The notes under the pieces were generated by a model that was given only the letters and a program-made list of their open reading frames with translations, did not search any database and was not told where the DNA came from. From Helicobacter_B zhangjianzhongii (GTDB taxonomy: Bacteria; Campylobacterota; Campylobacteria; Campylobacterales; Helicobacteraceae), in NCBI RefSeq assembly GCF_030249855.1, contig NZ_JANURN010000006.1, positions 62,001 through 126,000 of the forward strand: DNA of 64,000 nucleotides, read 5' to 3'. Of the stretch, positions 61,323-64,000 are shown piece by piece. Within the stretch, counting starts at the first letter, position 1, and each line of letters starts with the position of its first letter. The translations under genes were made by a program, and so were the position numbers.

Positions 61323-62105
61323 TTACCCAAATCTTCCGCCGATGTAATCTTTAGTGCGCTTGTCTTTGGGGCTATTAAACATCGCATAAGTTGTGTCAAA
61401 CTCCACCACTTCTCCAAGCAAGAAAAACGCCGTTTTATCCGAGATTCTAGCGGCTTGCTGCATATTGTGCGTAACGATTACTATGGTGTATTTTTGCTTC
61501 AGCTCACTGACTAGCTCCTCGATCTTTAGCGTAGAGATGGGGTCTAGTGCGCTTGTAGGCTCGTCCATTAGTAGCACTTCTGGATTGACAGCAAGGGCGC
61601 GTGCGATACAGAGTCGCTGCTGCTGCCCACCACTTAGCCCAAGGGCAGATTTTTTTAATCGGTCTTTAAGCTCTTTCCACAAAGCCGCACCTTTTAAGCA
61701 CCGCTCCACTATTTCATCAAGCTCGGCTTTTTTCTTTATGCCGTGGGTTTTGGGACCGAAAGTGATGTTGTCATATACGCTCATAGGGAAAGGATTTGGC
61801 TTTTGAAACACCATCCCCACGCGCTTGCGCAGGATATTGACATTGTAGTCTTTGTAAATATCCTTGCCTTCAAGCAAGATTTTGCCACTTACTTGACAAT
61901 CAGTTACTAAGTCATTCATACGATTTAAGCAGCGCAGAAGGCTAGATTTGCCGCAACCACTTGGACCGATAAAGGCACTTACTTCATTTTTGAGCAAGTT
62001 GAGATTGATGTTTTTAAGCGCGTGGAAGTCCCCATAGTGGAGATTCATACCTTTTAGCGTGAAAATATCTTTTGATTTTGGGGCTTGAGACTTGGCGTTT
62101 TGCAT
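61323..62105 (-). CDS. pstB: Phosphate ABC transporter ATP-binding protein
   Basis: PstB powers high-affinity phosphate uptake. The 260-residue protein has YGDFHALKNINLNL, Walker A IGPSGCGKSSLLRCLNRMNDL, the PstB-type GMVFQKPNPFPMSVYDNI, the signature ALGLSGGQQQRLCIARAL, Walker B LLMDEPTSALDP and the switch His in VIVTHNMQQAARIS. It lies 18 bp after pstA. Confidence 0.96.
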   Translation of the reverse strand: MQNAKSQAPKSKDIFTLKGMNLHYGDFHALKNINLNLLKNEVSAFIGPSGCGKSSLLRCLNRMNDLVTDCQVSGKILLEGKDIYKDYNVNILRKRVGMVFQKPNPFPMSVYDNITFGPKTHGIKKKAELDEIVERCLKGAALWKELKDRLKKSALGLSGGQQQRLCIARALAVNPEVLLMDEPTSALDPISTLKIEELVSELKQKYTIVIVTHNMQQAARISDKTAFFLLGEVVEFDTTYAMFNSPKDKRTKDYIGGRFG

Positions 62106-62123
62106 TATTGCTCCTTGGTGTCG

Positions 62124-63041
62124 TTATGCTGGCATAGGTGGGCTAAACTTTTTAGCGACAAAGTTTGATAAGAGATTTAGAGCTATGACCACGAGCAAGA
62201 TTACCACCGCACTTGCGGCGGCTTGATTGATATAAAGCCCTTCATTAAGTAGTTGATACAAATGCACACTAAGTGTCCGCCCAGAATCCATAGCCACCGC
62301 CACTTGCGCCACACTCCCTGATGTATAGAGCAGCGCAGCACTCTCGCTGATGATGCGCCCTATGGATAAAATCACCCCAGATAGCACGCCGCTTACCGCA
62401 CAAGGCAGAATAATGCGAAATAGCACCACAAGTTTTGGCGCACCAAGCCCAAAGCCTGCTTCTTTGTAAGTCTCTGGCACGCATTTTAGGGCTTCTTGGG
62501 TGTTGCGCAAGATCAGCGGCAGCACCATAATGCTTAGGGTAAAAGCCCCTGCTAGCATAGTGAAAGTATTATCAAACACATAGATGACAAAAACAATGAA
62601 GCCAAACAGCCCATATACGATAGATGGAATCCCAGCCAATGTTTCTGAAGCCATATTGATCGTGCCAACAAACCACGAATCAGGCTTGGCGTATTCTTGC
62701 AGATAGATCGCGCCTAGGATCGCTATGGGCGCGGAGCAGAGTAGGGATATGACCACGATTATAATGGTATTGATGATAGCTGGGAGCATAGAGACATTTT
62801 CTGTGGTGTATTTCCACTCAAAAAGCGTGGCATTTAAATGCGGCAGCCCACTATACAGGATATAGCCCACGATAAGCGCAAAGACAGCGATCGTAAGTGT
62901 GATGGCTATATACACACTTACTCGCAGGATAAGTGATAAGAGATCGTTGTGGGCTGTGGTGCCACGCGTTTGTGTCGCTTGCTTTTGGGGCTTTAGCTTT
63001 GCTTGCTTGCTTGGTAGCTTTGTGGTATGAGCTTTTGCCAT
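62124..63041 (-). CDS. pstA: Phosphate ABC transporter permease PstA
   Basis: PstA is one of the two membrane subunits of the Pst system. The 305-residue protein has a Lys/Gln-rich start, six membrane helices, GAIYLQEYAKP, MASETLAGIPSIVYGLFGF and the EAA-loop region ETYKEAGFGLGAPKLVVLFRIILP. pstC and pstS are not upstream; the adjacent gene is metK in the opposite direction, so they must be elsewhere or absent. Confidence 0.93.
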   Translation of the reverse strand: MAKAHTTKLPSKQAKLKPQKQATQTRGTTAHNDLLSLILRVSVYIAITLTIAVFALIVGYILYSGLPHLNATLFEWKYTTENVSMLPAIINTIIIVVISLLCSAPIAILGAIYLQEYAKPDSWFVGTINMASETLAGIPSIVYGLFGFIVFVIYVFDNTFTMLAGAFTLSIMVLPLILRNTQEALKCVPETYKEAGFGLGAPKLVVLFRIILPCAVSGVLSGVILSIGRIISESAALLYTSGSVAQVAVAMDSGRTLSVHLYQLLNEGLYINQAAASAVVILLVVIALNLLSNFVAKKFSPPMPA

Positions 63042-63074
63042 AGTGTCCCTTGAGTATTAAAAAATCTAGCTAGG

Positions 63075-63132
63075 ATTATAAAGCGAGTATGTAAAAGCCT
63101 TTCACCACATTGTAAAGGCTTTGTAAAATGCC
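63075..63132 (-). promoter_or_regulatory. pstA promoter with candidate PHO box
   Basis: A minus-strand TATAAT (63075-63080) lies 34 bp before the pstA ATG. Upstream, three similar words (plus-strand GTAAAAGC at 63091, GTAAAGGC at 63112, GTAAAATGC at 63123) are spaced 21 and 11 bp, on one helix face. The first overlaps the -35 position, as PHO boxes do. Binding by the PhoB-like regulator is inferred. Confidence 0.5.
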
Positions 63133-63268
63133 TATAACTCCACGCAGATACGGAAACATTTAGAAATCGACCACGCGCAATGTATGTCAAAAATCACTAA
63201 ACATATATTGTGTTTAACAATTTTTGCTAGTATTCCATCTCCAAAATCTCAAAACACAAGGTGAGTTT

Positions 63269-64000
63269 ATGAAAAAATTCTTTCTTTTCACTTCAGAATC
63301 TGTAACCGAAGGACACCCAGATAAAATGGCAGACCAAATCAGTGATGCAGTGCTTGACTACATCATTGAGCGAGATAAAAATGCACGCGTAGCGTGTGAG
63401 ACGCTTGTAAGCAATGGCTTTTGTGTCATCGCTGGGGAGCTAAAGACGAGCGTATATGCTCCTATGCAAGAAATCGCTAGAAAAGTCGTGCAAGAAATCG
63501 GCTACACAGACGCGCTCTATGGCTTTGACTACCGCAGCGCAGCGGTGCTAAATGGCATTGGCGAGCAAAGCCCGGATATCAATCAAGGCGTAGATAGGGC
63601 TGATGGCGAGATAGGTGCTGGCGATCAAGGGCTTATGTTTGGCTATGCGTGCCGTGAGACGCCTTCGCTTATGCCTTTGCCTATTTGGCTCTCTCACCGC
63701 ATTACAGAGGGCTTAGCAGCAAAACGCAAAGATGGCACACTGCCCTTTTTACGCCCAGATGGCAAGTCTCAAGTTACCGTGCGTTATGAAGATGGCAAGC
63801 CTGTAAGTATTGATACAATCGTTATATCAACGCAGCACAGCCCAGAGACACAGCAGACGCATTTGAAAGACGCAGTGATTGAAGAAATCGTGCAAAAGGT
63901 AATCCCACAAGAATATCTCAACGATAATATCCGCTATTTTGTAAATCCCACAGGCAAATTTGTCATCGGCGGACCACAAGGCGATGCAGGGCTAACCGGG
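63269..64000 (+). CDS. metK: S-adenosylmethionine synthetase, 5' part (cut by right edge)
   Basis: MetK makes SAM from methionine and ATP; SAM feeds the many methyltransferases of this window. My translation from the ATG at 63269 gives 244 codons to the edge: FTSESVTEGHPDKMADQISDAVLD, ACETLVSNGFCVIAGELKT, GIGEQSPDINQGVDR, GAGDQGLMFGYACRETPSLMPLPI, and FVIGGPQGDAGLTG at the edge. These are the family signatures. The ribosome site (AAGGTGAG) is good. Confidence 0.97.
   Translation, partial: MKKFFLFTSESVTEGHPDKMADQISDAVLDYIIERDKNARVACETLVSNGFCVIAGELKTSVYAPMQEIARKVVQEIGYTDALYGFDYRSAAVLNGIGEQSPDINQGVDRADGEIGAGDQGLMFGYACRETPSLMPLPIWLSHRITEGLAAKRKDGTLPFLRPDGKSQVTVRYEDGKPVSIDTIVISTQHSPETQQTHLKDAVIEEIVQKVIPQEYLNDNIRYFVNPTGKFVIGGPQGDAGLTG

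Overview
The window reads as a chromosomal segment of a Helicobacter species with a GC content in the mid-40s by eye, most likely an enterohepatic or animal-associated species rather than H. pylori. Several gene blocks match H. pylori gene order as I recall it: coaX / PQQ-like lipoprotein / YfgM-like protein / dut / greA; ftsY / thioredoxin-like lipoprotein / rny; cheV / nspC; fliQ / murB; flgJ-like / flgI with flgS nearby. The tmRNA tag (ANNATFAPAYAKAA) and the sigma-54 type flgE promoter also fit Campylobacterota. Species identity is an inference.

Layout. 1-2166: 5' part of an autotransporter gene running off the left edge, directly behind rplI. 2.7-4.9 kb: YgjP-like metalloprotease, radical SAM protein, serB. 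4.9-9.9 kb: repeat-rich gaps around an LpoB-like/Sel1 fusion protein and rpsB-tsf. 9.9-11.1 kb: a capA-like gene with a G14 tract. 11.3-26.1 kb: mostly core genes on the minus strand (hisG, coaX, dut, greA, radA, ftsY, rny, a CorC-like protein, a phosphate transporter, flgE). 26.3-30.6 kb: a GTPase behind a T20 tract, a UDP-glucuronate decarboxylase, lepA and ssrA. 30.6-42.3 kb: asd, nspC, cheV, aminotransferase, RodZ-like protein, RNA methyltransferases, rpmE and an enlarged purL. 42.4-46.6 kb, plus strand: ppsA, a stand-alone LpoB-like lipoprotein, fliQ, murB. 46.6-57.1 kb: ten minus-strand surface-glycan genes. 57.1-60.4 kb: flgJ-like, flgI, cytochrome c-553, flgS. 60.6-63.0 kb: pstA-pstB-phoB. 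63.3 kb to the end: metK, cut by the right edge.

Three things stand out. First, the 10-mer GTGGATTCTA or its complement occurs about 50 times by hand count (about one per 1.25 kb; roughly 0.1 expected), in both orientations, often as inverted pairs at gene ends, and in frame inside genes as K-V-D-S or E-S-T-F. This is how DNA uptake sequences behave in Neisseria and Pasteurellaceae, and I know of no such sequence described for Helicobacter. Second, the 46.6-57.1 kb cluster (five methyltransferases, an FkbM-like protein, a polysaccharide deacetylase, GT9 and GT4 glycosyltransferases) carries ten G tracts of 10-14 nt, all on the coding strand; together they form a combinatorial phase-variable glycan locus. 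Seven tracts sit in a frame that does not give the full-length product, and each needs only one base to be restored. Third, dispersed repeats have entered the coding sequences of essential genes in frame, giving extra segments in PurL (about 120 residues), RadA (about 28) and a thioredoxin-like lipoprotein.

No rRNA gene, tRNA gene, CRISPR array or transposase was seen.
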